A DNA stretch of 43,911 nucleotides from Limnothrix sp. RL_2_0 (GCA_012033055.1 JAAUPR010000005.1:6973-50883); one strand, 5' to 3'. Shown: positions 1-8,572, counted from the first letter of the stretch. Notes: a model not told the origin generated them from the letters alone. Program-made: numbers and translations.

Positions 1-1142
1 TTTTTGGATTGACTGGCGACTTGGGCCGACAGTAGAGCATCTTCTAGTTCTTTGGCCCGCTGCTTGGCGAGGGTTTCTAGGTTGTTTTTCTGTTCTTGGA
101 GCTGTTGGTAGGAACGGGCTTGGAGGATGGCGATCGCCAAATATTCTGCCACGTGGGATAGAAAGGCCATCTCATTTTTACGCCAACGGCGAGGACTTTC
201 ACATTGGTGAGCGATGAGCAGACCCCAGAGGCGATTTTCCACCAGTAGAGGAATCGTTAAACTAGCCCGTGGTTGAACAAGTTCCGAGAGAATTGGCAGA
301 CAGAAGGTTGTATTGGCTATCTGGGTTGTATCGCTAATGGTCAGAGGATTGCCCAGTTGATAATATTCACGCACCGCCTGTTGCATTTTTGGCGAAAGCC
401 GCTCTTCTTGCTCAAAAAGGGTCGGGATGGCATTAGAAGACAACACTTCAAAGGTGACCCGATTCACTTGGTCATCCGGTAAGTCTGTGGAAACGTCTAA
501 TTGGTAAACCAGTAAACGATCAACCCGCAGTAACTGCTGTACCTGTTCTAGGGCCATGTGCACAATCACCATGACATCTTGATTTTGATAGATGCGATGG
601 GTCACGCTATTGAGGATGCGTTCCTGTTCTAAGCGCTGGTTGAGCAGAATATTGAGGGGTTGGTTGGGTGCTTTTGCTTCTGACCGGAGTAAATCCTGTA
701 CTTGCGGCGATCGCCCCACATCCAATAAAGCCAACATCATGGGATGGGGAACATAGGAATGGCTGGGTAAAGTCCGGGCCTGTAGCGCCTCCAGTTGAGG
801 ACATGCCCCCTGATTTTGTTGAAATGCCTCTAGCACTTTTGAAGTTTCTGCCGGAGAAAACGAGATAAAAATCTCATACTTATCCAGTGGTAGATTCTCA
901 CCAGCAGTCCCCTGCATATGGGGTTTACCCCAGAGCAATGCCGTAAAATCAGATTCAACCAATAATTGAAAAACCTCGTAGCCCACTGAAAAACCAGCGT
1001 CTAAAAGTTGGTCGCCATTAAGGTAAATGCGTTCTGCCGAGTTGGTGGTAATTCCCGATTCTCGCCAAAGATGACACAATTGTTGAAGTTTGTTCCGAGG
1101 AACAATCCAAGCTATATCAGGGGTCAGAGAAGTCAGGGTCAT
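1..1142 (-). CDS. DICT-GAF sensor protein, probable histidine kinase (3' end outside window)
   Basis: The frame is open from ATG at 1142 to the window edge, about 380 codons. The N-terminal ~170 residues resemble the DICT sensory domain found before signalling modules in cyanobacteria. A GAF domain follows (about residues 190-350, ending near the motif ENRLWGLLIAHQC, with the W-GLL-AH-C pattern of phytochrome-like GAFs). The last visible residues form a coiled coil ending in RAKELEDALL-SAQVASQSK, which in such proteins usually precedes a HisKA domain. The kinase part is therefore inferred and a GGDEF output is possible. It would act as a cytoplasmic or membrane-associated two-component sensor. 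No neighbour suggests its signal. Confidence 0.75.
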   Translation of the reverse strand, partial: MTLTSLTPDIAWIVPRNKLQQLCHLWRESGITTNSAERIYLNGDQLLDAGFSVGYEVFQLLVESDFTALLWGKPHMQGTAGENLPLDKYEIFISFSPAETSKVLEAFQQNQGACPQLEALQARTLPSHSYVPHPMMLALLDVGRSPQVQDLLRSEAKAPNQPLNILLNQRLEQERILNSVTHRIYQNQDVMVIVHMALEQVQQLLRVDRLLVYQLDVSTDLPDDQVNRVTFEVLSSNAIPTLFEQEERLSPKMQQAVREYYQLGNPLTISDTTQIANTTFCLPILSELVQPRASLTIPLLVENRLWGLLIAHQCESPRRWRKNEMAFLSHVAEYLAIAILQARSYQQLQEQKNNLETLAKQRAKELEDALLSAQVASQSK

Positions 1143-1376
1143 AGACGAGTTATAAAAGGATTAAACCAAAAGCTCTACTGTCTAGGATGACTGCAATATT
1201 GTCTTGCTGATTCAGACTGTAAGCTTTTCTTAAACAAAGTGATGGAGAAAATAGCTCAATAACGCATCTGTAAAGTTTTGCTGAACCGAGAAAAAAGATA
1301 CCATATAACTTTTCCTTATGACTATGTCATAGCCCTATTGTTATTTGTTTAAACTTTCCATTGTGAGATTTTTGTG

Positions 1377-2093
1377 ATGTTCTTAAAAAAAATTTTTCGC
1401 GCTGGTACTGTATTACCTCTCTTCGTCGGCAGTGTAACGATGATGGGTAGCGGCATTATTTTGGAACTGGTTGTTCCCATGACTCCGGCGATCGCCCAAA
1501 CCACGTTTAATACCAACCTGTTGATCCCGCTAGCTGATCAGGAAACCTATTCTGTCCTAGTCGCCCGTGCGGAGGCCAATGCCGAGGTTAAAGTGCAGGA
1601 ATTGTTTGATCAGGATTTGCTACGGACAGAGGTACGTCTGACGGTATTGGGGCAAAATGGTGCGGCGATCGCCCCCGTCCTCAAACTGCGAGTGTCCCGG
1701 CAAGAATGGACATCCTATCCCGACCCAGAAATCTGGAGCATCTATTACCCAGAATCAAAAATTTTACTCAATCTGGTAGAACCACCAACCCCAGAGCCAA
1801 AAGCTGAAACGGAAACAGATACCGAAGAAGTTGTGCCGATCCTCGAAGAAACCTTTATCACCCCCACCGGAGAAACCCTAATCAACAACCCATCCACCCC
1901 AGAGTCTACCGATGGCAACATCATCATAGATACTCCTGAAGCAGCGGAAATATTAGAAGACAACACCACAGAAAATACCGATGAGGATGTAGAACCTGCT
2001 GAGAGTGAGCCAACAACGGACACTGATGAAGAGACTGAAACCTCTAATGGCGGCACAACGATTCGTCGCTTAAGATTTCAACCCGCCGAGTAA
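1377..2093 (+). CDS. Secreted protein with acidic, low-complexity C-terminus, function unknown
   Basis: I place the start at the ATG at 1377; a GTG directly before it is also in frame. The first ~40 residues form a signal peptide with a positively charged start, a hydrophobic stretch and a likely cleavage site after TPAIAQ. A compact region to about residue 130 may be a folded domain. From there to the end the sequence is rich in E, T, D and P, which suggests an unstructured acidic tail, and it closes with a basic IRRLRFQPAE. It is likely exported to the periplasm or cell envelope. No known domain was recognised, and the divergent sensor gene upstream is separated by about 230 bases. Confidence 0.7.
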   Translation: MFLKKIFRAGTVLPLFVGSVTMMGSGIILELVVPMTPAIAQTTFNTNLLIPLADQETYSVLVARAEANAEVKVQELFDQDLLRTEVRLTVLGQNGAAIAPVLKLRVSRQEWTSYPDPEIWSIYYPESKILLNLVEPPTPEPKAETETDTEEVVPILEETFITPTGETLINNPSTPESTDGNIIIDTPEAAEILEDNTTENTDEDVEPAESEPTTDTDEETETSNGGTTIRRLRFQPAE

Positions 2094-2166
2094 CGTAAAC
2101 TCTAGTAGGGCGATCGCCCATTTTTATATCCTGCAAATTGGAGTGTTTTAGCCTCCAACAACTTCT

Positions 2167-2451
2167 ATGCCAAAAGCAATCTGGAACGGTACGGTCATCG
2201 CCGAAAGTGACCAATGCGAGATCGTTGAAGGAAATTATTATTTTCCCCCCGATGCCATCAACTCTGAATATTTTCAAAATAGCGATACCCACACCAGTTG
2301 TTTTTGGAAAGGTCAGGCGAGCTATTACACCATTAAAATCGGTGACGCACAGAATAAAGACGCAGCATGGTACTACCCAGAACCGAAAGCGAAAGCCGAA
2401 AATATCAAGGACTATGTCGCATTTTGGCGGGGCGTAAAAGTTGAGGCATAG
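2167..2451 (+). CDS. DUF427 domain protein
   Basis: The 94-residue protein matches the DUF427 pattern: a start such as MPKAIWNGTVIAES, then EGNYYFPPDAI, a central SCFWKGQASYYTI and WYYPEP near the end. The length is typical for the family, which forms a small beta-barrel. Its biochemical role is not established. It stands alone on the plus strand, 73 bases after the secreted protein, and an overlapping frame at 2138-2437 is a shadow. The family assignment is firm by motif; no function is claimed. Confidence 0.85.
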   Translation: MPKAIWNGTVIAESDQCEIVEGNYYFPPDAINSEYFQNSDTHTSCFWKGQASYYTIKIGDAQNKDAAWYYPEPKAKAENIKDYVAFWRGVKVEA

Positions 2452-2560
2452 TTAATCTTTAAAGTTAATCTTTGAAGTTTGCAGCAGTGCTGTCAGAGTC
2501 AAGAATCATTCTCTACAATAGAAATAGAGCTGATATCTGAATGTAAAAGGCAAAAATGCT

Positions 2561-3232
2561 ATGAATACCCTTTCGACGACAACATCCTACAGCGATCGCC
2601 AAATTACAGCATGGTTGCGAGGTTTACTGACGATAGCTTGGGCAGATGGTCAATTTGATGCAGAAGAACAGGAGCTGATCACTCGCTTAACCCAAACTGA
2701 TTTAGTCCCCCACAAAAGTCTGGGAGACCTCCAATCTATTAGTTCAGATGAACTATCCACCGAGCTAGGGGACAACGAAAAAACACGGGGAAATTTTCTC
2801 CGCACTGCTGTCATGATGGCGATCGCTGATGGTGTTTATTCAGTCGTCGAATCCGACAAAATCAAAGAATTTGGCCAAGCACTTGGCGTTAACATGAGTG
2901 CCCTCCATAGCCTCGAACAAACCCTCTACGACCCCGACAAAATCGTCACAGAAGAACCAGAAGAAGAAATTCATCTCGACGCCCTTAAACCCGTACGCAA
3001 TTGGCTCGATGAAATGGATGTCGATGACCCACGAGTAGCCCGTTTCGTCTGTAAAATGATTCCGCCCCAATGCCCCTTTGAACGGGATATCAAACTCTTC
3101 GGCAAAAAGATTGTCCATATCCCTCCCATGTGCAAACTTAACCCGCTTTACGAACAACTTGTTGGCTTACGCTTTCGATCTTTATCGTACCTAGCCGATG
3201 ATTGTGGCGAAGATATCTCAGAATTTATTTAG
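2561..3232 (+). CDS. TerB-like domain plus Mo-dependent nitrogenase C-terminal domain protein
   Basis: Residues ~10-120 look like the helical TerB/tellurite-resistance fold (ITAWLRGLLTIAWADGQFD, then MMAIADGVYS, the two characteristic A-DG repeats). Residues ~140-223 match the cyanobacterial Mo-nitro_C family, with VRNWLDEMDVDDPRVA, CKMIPPQCPFERDI and a C-K-NPLYEQLVGLRFRSL ending. Despite its name that family also occurs in non-diazotrophs, and no nif genes are seen here. The gene starts at ATG 2561 and ends 31 bases before the next gene, so the two may be cotranscribed. The function is unknown. Confidence 0.8.
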   Translation: MNTLSTTTSYSDRQITAWLRGLLTIAWADGQFDAEEQELITRLTQTDLVPHKSLGDLQSISSDELSTELGDNEKTRGNFLRTAVMMAIADGVYSVVESDKIKEFGQALGVNMSALHSLEQTLYDPDKIVTEEPEEEIHLDALKPVRNWLDEMDVDDPRVARFVCKMIPPQCPFERDIKLFGKKIVHIPPMCKLNPLYEQLVGLRFRSLSYLADDCGEDISEFI

Positions 3233-3262
3233 AGAAATCAACACAACAAACCACCCAAGATT

Positions 3263-3715
3263 ATGTGGAAGCAAAACGAGATATACATACAGGCGATCGT
3301 CCTGCATGTCACCAAGCGAGCTGCAGACAAAGCCCATACTTGGCGGAGCCACCCTGACCTAGATACATATTGTTATCTTCGCCATGGTGTTAGAGATGCT
3401 AAGCGAGCATTTGATATCTTTGATATCTATTTTTCAACACTTAAACAGACTTCTATCACCCAAGAATCTCCTATCAACATTGATTCTCAGACAATATTAA
3501 AAAGCATGTTGCAGGAGATAAAAAAACTTCGATCTTGCTACCGTAATATGCCGGGTGACGATGGCATTTACCAAGACATGTCTGTGGCGATAATTGAAGA
3601 AGATTTAAAAAAACTCATTGAAACCCATTATCAACCCAGCAAAACCGAATTAGACGAAGCAACGGCTTATTTAGAAACGATCAAACGAGATTATTTGAAA
3701 ATGATAAAACGATAG
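3263..3715 (+). CDS. Hypothetical helical protein
   Basis: The 150-codon ORF begins 30 bases after the TerB-like gene on the same strand, which suggests a shared transcript. The protein is hydrophilic and predicted largely helical, with a charged middle section (QEIKKLRSCYRNMPGDDG) and a lysine-rich end. There is no signal peptide or membrane segment, and no family was recognised. The codon usage resembles that of its neighbours less in the second half, which is AT-richer. The ATG at 3263 is the only good start. Confidence 0.6.
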   Translation: MWKQNEIYIQAIVLHVTKRAADKAHTWRSHPDLDTYCYLRHGVRDAKRAFDIFDIYFSTLKQTSITQESPINIDSQTILKSMLQEIKKLRSCYRNMPGDDGIYQDMSVAIIEEDLKKLIETHYQPSKTELDEATAYLETIKRDYLKMIKR

Positions 3716-3745
3716 AAATAATTTAAAAGTAAAATCAACTCTTCT

Positions 3746-4018
3746 TTAGTAAGCTATGAATTTAGTAAAAAGATTTTTTAAAAAGCTAAATCCTGAATAT
3801 TTACAAATAAGGCAAATAAAGAAAACAATCTGCCACTTCAAATTCTTCAGACTCCTCTTCATTACTATCCCGTGGTGATGGAGAGGCATTATAGGTACTT
3901 CAACCGATGTAGAAATCACCGTGATATACCCTTCAAAAACAGGTGTAAACCCATTATTTTGACTACCAATAACACCCGAAAAAAAATATAAACAGTTAGA
4001 AATTTTCTGAAAAGTCAT
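3746..4018 (-). CDS. Possible ORF downstream of the second leader of module A
   Basis: An ATG at 4018 lies 21 bases downstream of a leader core (AATTGTT, 4039-4045 on the plus strand). In module C the corresponding ATG lies 25 bases below the same core and opens a DUF4278 gene. The frame runs 90 codons. The product shows an SGV...EGY pattern that faintly recalls DUF4278 (YRGV...GKYRG) but is not convincing, and the sequence is AT-rich. It may be a decayed relative of the module C gene or a chance ORF. The position is seen in the sequence; the homology is inference. Confidence 0.25.
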   Translation of the reverse strand: MTFQKISNCLYFFSGVIGSQNNGFTPVFEGYITVISTSVEVPIMPLHHHGIVMKRSLKNLKWQIVFFICLICKYSGFSFLKNLFTKFIAY

Positions 4019-4032
4019 GGGCCGAAATCCTA

Positions 4033-4050
4033 GAAAGAAATTGTTGTAAT
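4033..4050 (-). repeat. Module A, second leader copy
   Basis: The plus strand reads GAAAGAAATTGTTGTAAT. On the minus strand this is a pyrimidine-rich run followed by ACAACAATTTCTTTC, the element shared with 16206-16223 and 25598-25615. It precedes the ATG at 4018. Confidence 0.6.
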
Positions 4051-4082
4051 GGAAGGCGAAGACGAAGAAAAAAATAGACAAT

Positions 4083-4184
4083 TTAGCGGTGAGGAAAGGA
4101 GAGATTAATGACCGGTTTACAAATAATACAGACAATGATGAATAAGGAATTAATGTCGTGGGCTGCGAGAAAGTGAGTAATCAT
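4083..4184 (-). CDS. 33-residue hydrophobic peptide of module A
   Basis: A 34-codon frame (ATG 4184, TAA 4083-4085) lies between the two leader copies, exactly where module C carries its 36-residue peptide. The core INSLFIIVCIICKPVIN aligns without gaps with FTTLVTVFCVVYAPLLS of the module C peptide, with L, C and P at identical positions and aliphatic residues elsewhere. It would be a single-span membrane peptide. No clear Shine-Dalgarno sequence is seen. The similarity between the two loci is the main evidence that it is coding; this copy could also be decaying. Confidence 0.4.
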   Translation of the reverse strand: MITHFLAAHDINSLFIIVCIICKPVINLSFPHR

Positions 4185-4191
4185 TGATTTA

Positions 4192-4217
4192 GGAATAAAT
4201 TGTTATCTACTGATAAT
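4192..4217 (-). repeat. Module A, first leader copy
   Basis: The plus strand reads AATAAATTGTTATCTACTGA at its core. It aligns with 16270-16312 and 25777-25820 (AAATTGTT, then an A/T-rich TTATC-like stretch) and lies 8 bases before the ATG at 4184. It is the most diverged of the three first-leader copies. Confidence 0.45.
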
Positions 4218-4336
4218 CTTATTATCTTTATAAAAGATTAGAATCTCAGTGACACTAACAATATCCAGATCATGAGACTGATCGGTGTGATGCGTAATAC
4301 AAATTACATAGAGTATCCATCAAAGAACAATCATCA

Positions 4337-4352
4337 AGTGACTTAGATCACC
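4337..4352. promoter_or_regulatory. CRP-type palindrome of module A
   Basis: AGTGACTTAGATCACC fits the N-G-T-G-A-N6-T-C-A-C pattern bound by CRP-family regulators (in cyanobacteria, SYCRP1-like proteins). It is 133 bases above the leader core at 4198-4204, the same arrangement as in modules B and C. No binding evidence is available. Confidence 0.45.
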
Positions 4353-4385
4353 GTCCTAGTCTTTTTTAACTATCAAATTTTTTAA

Positions 4386-4436
4386 TAAAAAAAGTGTGTC
4401 CAATTCCCAGATAGACGGGAAATAGATGACACACTT
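4386..4436 (-). terminator. Intrinsic terminator of fcl
   Basis: AAGTGTGTC (4392-4400) pairs with GACACACTT (4428-4436), with a nested TTCCC/GGGAA stem inside. On the minus strand the hairpin is followed by a run of T (A on plus, 4386-4393). It is positioned 51 bases after the fcl stop. Confidence 0.8.
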
Positions 4437-4486
4437 CAAGAACGAATTAAGTATTTGTATTGAATTGTCGTGTTTAGCGAAAGAAA

Positions 4487-5434
4487 TTAAGTAATAGAAT
4501 TAGCGTTCGCTCGGTACCAATCAATAGTATTTTTTAAACCCTGTTTCAACTCAATTTTCGCTTCAAAGCCAAAACGTTCTTTCGCTCGCTGAGTATCAAG
4601 ACAACGGCGAGGTTGTCCATTAGGTTGATCTGTTTGCCATATTAGATCACCTTTAAATTCCATCAATTCACAAATTAACTCAGTCAAATCTTTGATAGAA
4701 ATTTCAGAATTGGTACCGAGATTAACTGGATCAGAACTGTCATAATCCTGAGTTGCCATAACAATACCTAGGGCAGCATCTGTAGAGTAGAGAAATTCTC
4801 TAGTAGGGCTACCATCACCCCATACTTTTAACTCTGTTGCGCCATCCCGCTGGGCTTCGTATACCTTACGAATTAAGGCTGGAATCACATGGGAGCTACG
4901 AGGGTCAAAGTTATCTTCTGGGCCATAAAGGTTAACCGGGAGCAGGTAAATGCCATTAAAGCCATATTGCATACGGTAGGATTCTAATTGAACAAGCAAT
5001 GCTTTTTTCGCGATGCCATACGGTGCATTTGTTTCTTCGGGATAACCGATCCAAAGGTTTTCTTCTTTGAAAGGTACTGGAGTGAACTTAGGGTACGCGC
5101 AAATAGTACCAAGACAAACAAATTTTTCTACATCTGCTTGGTAGGCACTATGAATAAGCTGGGTTCCCATCATCAGGTTGTCGTAGAAAAGTTCAGCTGG
5201 TTTCTCACGATTTAAACCAATGCCACCGACATGAGCAGCGAGATGAATGACTATATGTTGATCTTTGACTACTTCTTGGCAAGCGGCTAATTGACACAAA
5301 TCGTATTCCCGAGAGCGGGGCACTGTAATGTTTGCTTCAGGGACTCCGGCAGTAATGAGTTGCTGGACAACTTGTTTACCAAGAAAACCTGCGCCTCCGG
5401 TGACGAGAATTTTCTTTTGGGACAGATCAATCAT
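4487..5434 (-). CDS. fcl: GDP-L-fucose synthase
   Basis: This 315-residue short-chain dehydrogenase/reductase makes GDP-L-fucose from GDP-4-keto-6-deoxymannose by epimerisation and NADPH reduction. The NADP site GGAGFLGKQV is at residues 14-23, HLAAHVGGI follows the second Rossmann strand, and the catalytic YxxxK is APYGIAKKALL around residue 140. LYGPEDNFDP and RREFLY-like (TREFLYS) motifs are typical of the GMER family. The usual partner, GDP-mannose dehydratase, is not next to it, so the gene appears as a single unit with its own terminator. Fucose would go to surface glycans. Confidence 0.9.
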   Translation of the reverse strand: MIDLSQKKILVTGGAGFLGKQVVQQLITAGVPEANITVPRSREYDLCQLAACQEVVKDQHIVIHLAAHVGGIGLNREKPAELFYDNLMMGTQLIHSAYQADVEKFVCLGTICAYPKFTPVPFKEENLWIGYPEETNAPYGIAKKALLVQLESYRMQYGFNGIYLLPVNLYGPEDNFDPRSSHVIPALIRKVYEAQRDGATELKVWGDGSPTREFLYSTDAALGIVMATQDYDSSDPVNLGTNSEISIKDLTELICELMEFKGDLIWQTDQPNGQPRRCLDTQRAKERFGFEAKIELKQGLKNTIDWYRANANSIT

Positions 5435-5537
5435 AATGCTGCTTTATAAGGGGAAAACCGTTATTATTCTATCGAATTGCTTCTATCTCTATTACAAAGC
5501 CATGGTAAAGATTGATCTAGAGGATATTTTCAGTTTG

Positions 5538-6758
5538 CTAGTTAATGGTGAGTTGGTGAAATAATTCGGAGAGAATGCTGTTGGAGAACAAAAATCCTTC
5601 TGGATCGCTAAAAAGGATGTTGGCGCGATCGCCGGAAAATTTCACCCAGTTTTTTTTGATAAAGGGTTGGAGAATTTCGAGGATATGGTCAACGGTAGAT
5701 TGATCAAATTCAACGGCGAGGTGGAAAAGGTTTAAACCAGTGGCAAGGCGGAAACCTAACATCAGCGTTTCTAATAGGCGATCGCCGTCCGTTAATTCCT
5801 CCGCGTCAAGTTTGCCTTGTGTCTGTGTGTAAGTTTCAACCCATGCAAAATATTCAGGACGTGTGCGAGGACGGGTAAAACGTTGATTATCAGTAAAGCT
5901 CGCTGCCCCCATCCCAAAGGCGTAGTATGGACGATTTTCCCAATAGACTCGATTGTGGCGACATTGATAACCGGGCTGGGCATAATTGGAGATTTCATAA
6001 TGGTTGTAGCCTGCGTCCCGGAGTGTGTGACTGGCAATACGGTACATCTCGGCAGTGTGCATATCGGAAGGTAAAGGCCGTTCCCCCGGTTCATACTGTT
6101 TGCCAAAAGGTGTGGAAGCTTCCACCACAAGGTCATAACAAGAAATGTGATGCGGTTTTAGGGCGATCGCCTTCCCTAGAGAATCCTGCCAATCCCCTAA
6201 AGTCTGATCCGGTAATCCAGAAATCAGATCCAAGCTCCAGGCGATCGCCGACTGCTGAATATGATCACACGCACTCTCTATATCTATTACCGTGTGCGAT
6301 CGCCCACAATTTTTGAGTAGACGGCCTTGAAAAGCTTGTACTCCAAGACTTACACGGTTTATACCAATATTTTTGTACCAGATCAATTGTTCTAAAAAAA
6401 ACGTACCGGGGTCAATCTCAAGGGAAATTTCCGCCCCTGCACACACCCCAAATTTGCTTGCCAAAGTCACTAAAATCTTTTCCAAGAGATCGATTGGCAA
6501 AAGAGACGGTGTGCCACCCCCAAAAAAAATTGTCTCTAGTTCTCCACCCAAGATCGGCGTTGCCATAATTTCCCGACAAAGCTGCTCAACATAGTTCTCC
6601 ATGCGTAAGCGAATGCTGTTGCTTTGCTGATCTGCCGAGGGGCGGCTATCAAACTTACCTATCACCGAAATCGGGAAGTCACAGTAAAAACAACGACTGA
6701 TGCAAAAAGGCAAATGCACATAAGCACTCGTCACCTGTTTTTTCGATTCTTGGTTCAT
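5538..6758 (-). CDS. hemW: Radical SAM heme chaperone HemW
   Basis: The protein is related to oxygen-independent coproporphyrinogen oxidase but belongs to the HemW branch. It has the CxxxCxxC cluster motif (HLPFCISRCFYCDF) without the fourth cysteine of true HemN, then FFGGGTPSLLP, and a HemW-type C-terminal domain. HemW proteins bind heme and deliver it to acceptor proteins such as respiratory components. I chose the ATG at 6758 (MNQESKK) because the 31 residues before it, reachable from 6851, have no family support. That gives 406 residues, normal for the family. Its 5' end overlaps a weak ORF on the plus strand. Confidence 0.88.
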   Translation of the reverse strand: MNQESKKQVTSAYVHLPFCISRCFYCDFPISVIGKFDSRPSADQQSNSIRLRMENYVEQLCREIMATPILGGELETIFFGGGTPSLLPIDLLEKILVTLASKFGVCAGAEISLEIDPGTFFLEQLIWYKNIGINRVSLGVQAFQGRLLKNCGRSHTVIDIESACDHIQQSAIAWSLDLISGLPDQTLGDWQDSLGKAIALKPHHISCYDLVVEASTPFGKQYEPGERPLPSDMHTAEMYRIASHTLRDAGYNHYEISNYAQPGYQCRHNRVYWENRPYYAFGMGAASFTDNQRFTRPRTRPEYFAWVETYTQTQGKLDAEELTDGDRLLETLMLGFRLATGLNLFHLAVEFDQSTVDHILEILQPFIKKNWVKFSGDRANILFSDPEGFLFSNSILSELFHQLTIN

Positions 6759-6908
6759 TCTTCGTTTATTAAAGTTAAAAAAGCCTTTAAAGCACTGCCT
6801 GATCAACAGGAATTCCTCAAGAATTTGCCTAATTATGAAGAAGCCCGGCAAATCAAAGCGTCTGGAAAGCTCATCGATATAATGAAAGCATTATCATTAT
6901 TATCTTAA
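6749..6908 (+). CDS. Possible small ORF or gene remnant
   Basis: The frame ending at 6908 encodes ~45 plausible residues (KALPDQQEFLKNLPNYEEA followed by a short amphipathic helix). Its beginning runs antisense to the start of hemW, and no good start codon or ribosome site is present (TTG at 6749 or ATG at 6714). The charged, helix-like composition suggests it was part of a protein. It could be the 3' remnant of a gene truncated next to hemW. The family was not recognised. Confidence 0.3.
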
Positions 6909-6955
6909 ACTCTAGAATTCTCGCTAAAAAGGCGATTTCTAGCCGGGTCAGACCT

Positions 6956-8035
6956 ATGTTCGATATTTTCCTTGTTCTAATTTTTGTCGTGGCGATCGCC
7001 CTAGTAGGATTCGACGTTATCGATCTATTACCAGCATCTATCCGAGACCAAGCTTCCAACCTTGAAGCATTACGGTGGATTGGCGCAGGCTTCGCTTCAT
7101 TACTAGGTTTATCTATCGGACTGTTGGCCCAGAGTAGCTATCGTCGGTTAGAATCCCAGTTTCGCCAGACCCCCATCGAAATCATCGTCACCCGTGCCGT
7201 CGGTTTAGTTATCGGTTTACTCGTGGCGAATTTGATGTTAGCCCCCATTTTTCTCCTTCCTATCCCCACAGAATTCGGTTTTCTAAAACCAACATTTGCA
7301 ATTCTAGGCAGCATTTCCTTTGCCTATCTCGGCGTTAGCTTAGCAGAAGTCCATGGACGTAGTTTTTTACAACTCGTTAGCCCGAATAGTCTAGATAACC
7401 TCCTCGTTTCCGAAGGTACCCTCCGTTCATCCCCCACAAAAGTTATTGATACAAGCTGCATTATCGATGGTCGCTTAGAAGAGCTTTTAAAAACGGGATT
7501 TGTGGAAGGCCAAATTCTAGTACCGATGTTTGTTTTAAATGAATTACAACAACTAGCTGATGCGAGCAATGATCAGAAACGAGCTAAAGGGAGACGAGGT
7601 TTAGACATTCTCCAAAGTATGCAAGATCGCTTTCCTAAACGTATTAATATTAATCCTGCTGACTATGAAGATATTAGTACTGTTGATGCCAAACTGATTC
7701 ACCTCACCCAAGAAATTAATGGGGTTTTACTCACTAATGATTACAACCTCCAGAAAGTTGCGAATCTCCAGAAAATCGATATTTTAAACATTAATGATTT
7801 AGCCCAAGCAATCCGTCCTATTTATTTGCCCGGCGATAATCTAGAGTTGAAAATTCTGAAACAAGGCCGTGAAGATAATCAAGGGGTTGGTTATCTCGAA
7901 GATGGCACAATGGTAGTAGTGGAAGAAGGACAGTCTTTTATGGGTACTGACATTAACGTAACTGTGACTTCTTCTCTACAAACGTCAGCTGGGCGGATGA
8001 TCTTTGCTAAATTAGCCTCGTCGCTAGCTACTTAA
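6956..8035 (+). CDS. Membrane protein with PIN and TRAM domains
   Basis: The 359-residue protein has about four membrane segments in the first ~130 residues. A PIN nuclease domain follows (VIDTSCIIDGRLEELL near residue 165, then TVDAKLIHL and VLLTNDYNL, which carry the acidic metal-binding residues). A TRAM domain ends the protein (GREDNQGVGYLEDGTMVVVE). This matches the YacL-like family found in cyanobacteria and Firmicutes, thought to act on RNA at the membrane; the substrate is unknown. The start ATG at 6956 begins the first hydrophobic segment. Confidence 0.88.
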   Translation: MFDIFLVLIFVVAIALVGFDVIDLLPASIRDQASNLEALRWIGAGFASLLGLSIGLLAQSSYRRLESQFRQTPIEIIVTRAVGLVIGLLVANLMLAPIFLLPIPTEFGFLKPTFAILGSISFAYLGVSLAEVHGRSFLQLVSPNSLDNLLVSEGTLRSSPTKVIDTSCIIDGRLEELLKTGFVEGQILVPMFVLNELQQLADASNDQKRAKGRRGLDILQSMQDRFPKRININPADYEDISTVDAKLIHLTQEINGVLLTNDYNLQKVANLQKIDILNINDLAQAIRPIYLPGDNLELKILKQGREDNQGVGYLEDGTMVVVEEGQSFMGTDINVTVTSSLQTSAGRMIFAKLASSLAT

Positions 8036-8104
8036 ATTTCAATTTCAATGGTCTCCAGATAATAGCCTATTGGATGTACGGCGATCGCCACAATTTTTCT
8101 GCCC

Positions 8105-8524
8105 ATGGAAATCATTGTATTTCTGATCTTTTTTGTCAGCCTTTGGTGGCTTGTTTTATTCTTACTAACCAAACTCAGCGGTTGGGATAAACTCGCAGAA
8201 AGATATGGCGATCGCCAGCCATTCCAAGGACAAATCTTTCACTTTTGTAGCGCTTATATAGGTCCGGTACGTTATAAAAGTGCGATTGATATTGGCATCA
8301 GTGAAGCAGGAATTCACCTCAATCCTTTTATCATCTTTCGTTTGAGCTATCCTCCCGTACTAATCCCCTGGCATCAAATTAGTGACTTTGAAGAAAAAAG
8401 CTTTTGGTTGATGAAATATTATGTGTTTAATGTTGGTGATTCAATAATTACAACCATCAAAGTACCATCAAGAGTTTTTACTGTTCACCCTGAAATCCTT
8501 GCACAATTGCTCAAACAACCTTGA
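8105..8524 (+). CDS. Membrane-anchored hypothetical protein
   Basis: The 139-residue protein begins with a hydrophobic segment (IVFLIFFVSLWWLVLFLL, residues 3-20) and continues into a soluble part with beta-rich, PH-like character (IDIGISEAGIHLNPF, then YPPVLIPWHQISDFEE). Such proteins are common, unnamed members of cyanobacterial genomes. It follows the PIN/TRAM gene by 69 bases on the same strand and ends before a strong terminator, so the two may form an operon. No function can be assigned. Confidence 0.6.
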   Translation: MEIIVFLIFFVSLWWLVLFLLTKLSGWDKLAERYGDRQPFQGQIFHFCSAYIGPVRYKSAIDIGISEAGIHLNPFIIFRLSYPPVLIPWHQISDFEEKSFWLMKYYVFNVGDSIITTIKVPSRVFTVHPEILAQLLKQP

Positions 8525-8542
8525 CTTAAAATCCCATTAAAA

Positions 8543-8572
8543 AAGCCTGACTATCCGAAAAGAGTCAGGCTT
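8543..8572. terminator. Bidirectional terminator between convergent genes
   Basis: A perfect 10-base stem, AAGCCTGACT (8543-8552) with AGTCAGGCTT (8563-8572), has A-rich sequence on one side and T-rich on the other. It serves the hypothetical gene on plus and desB on minus. Confidence 0.85.
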
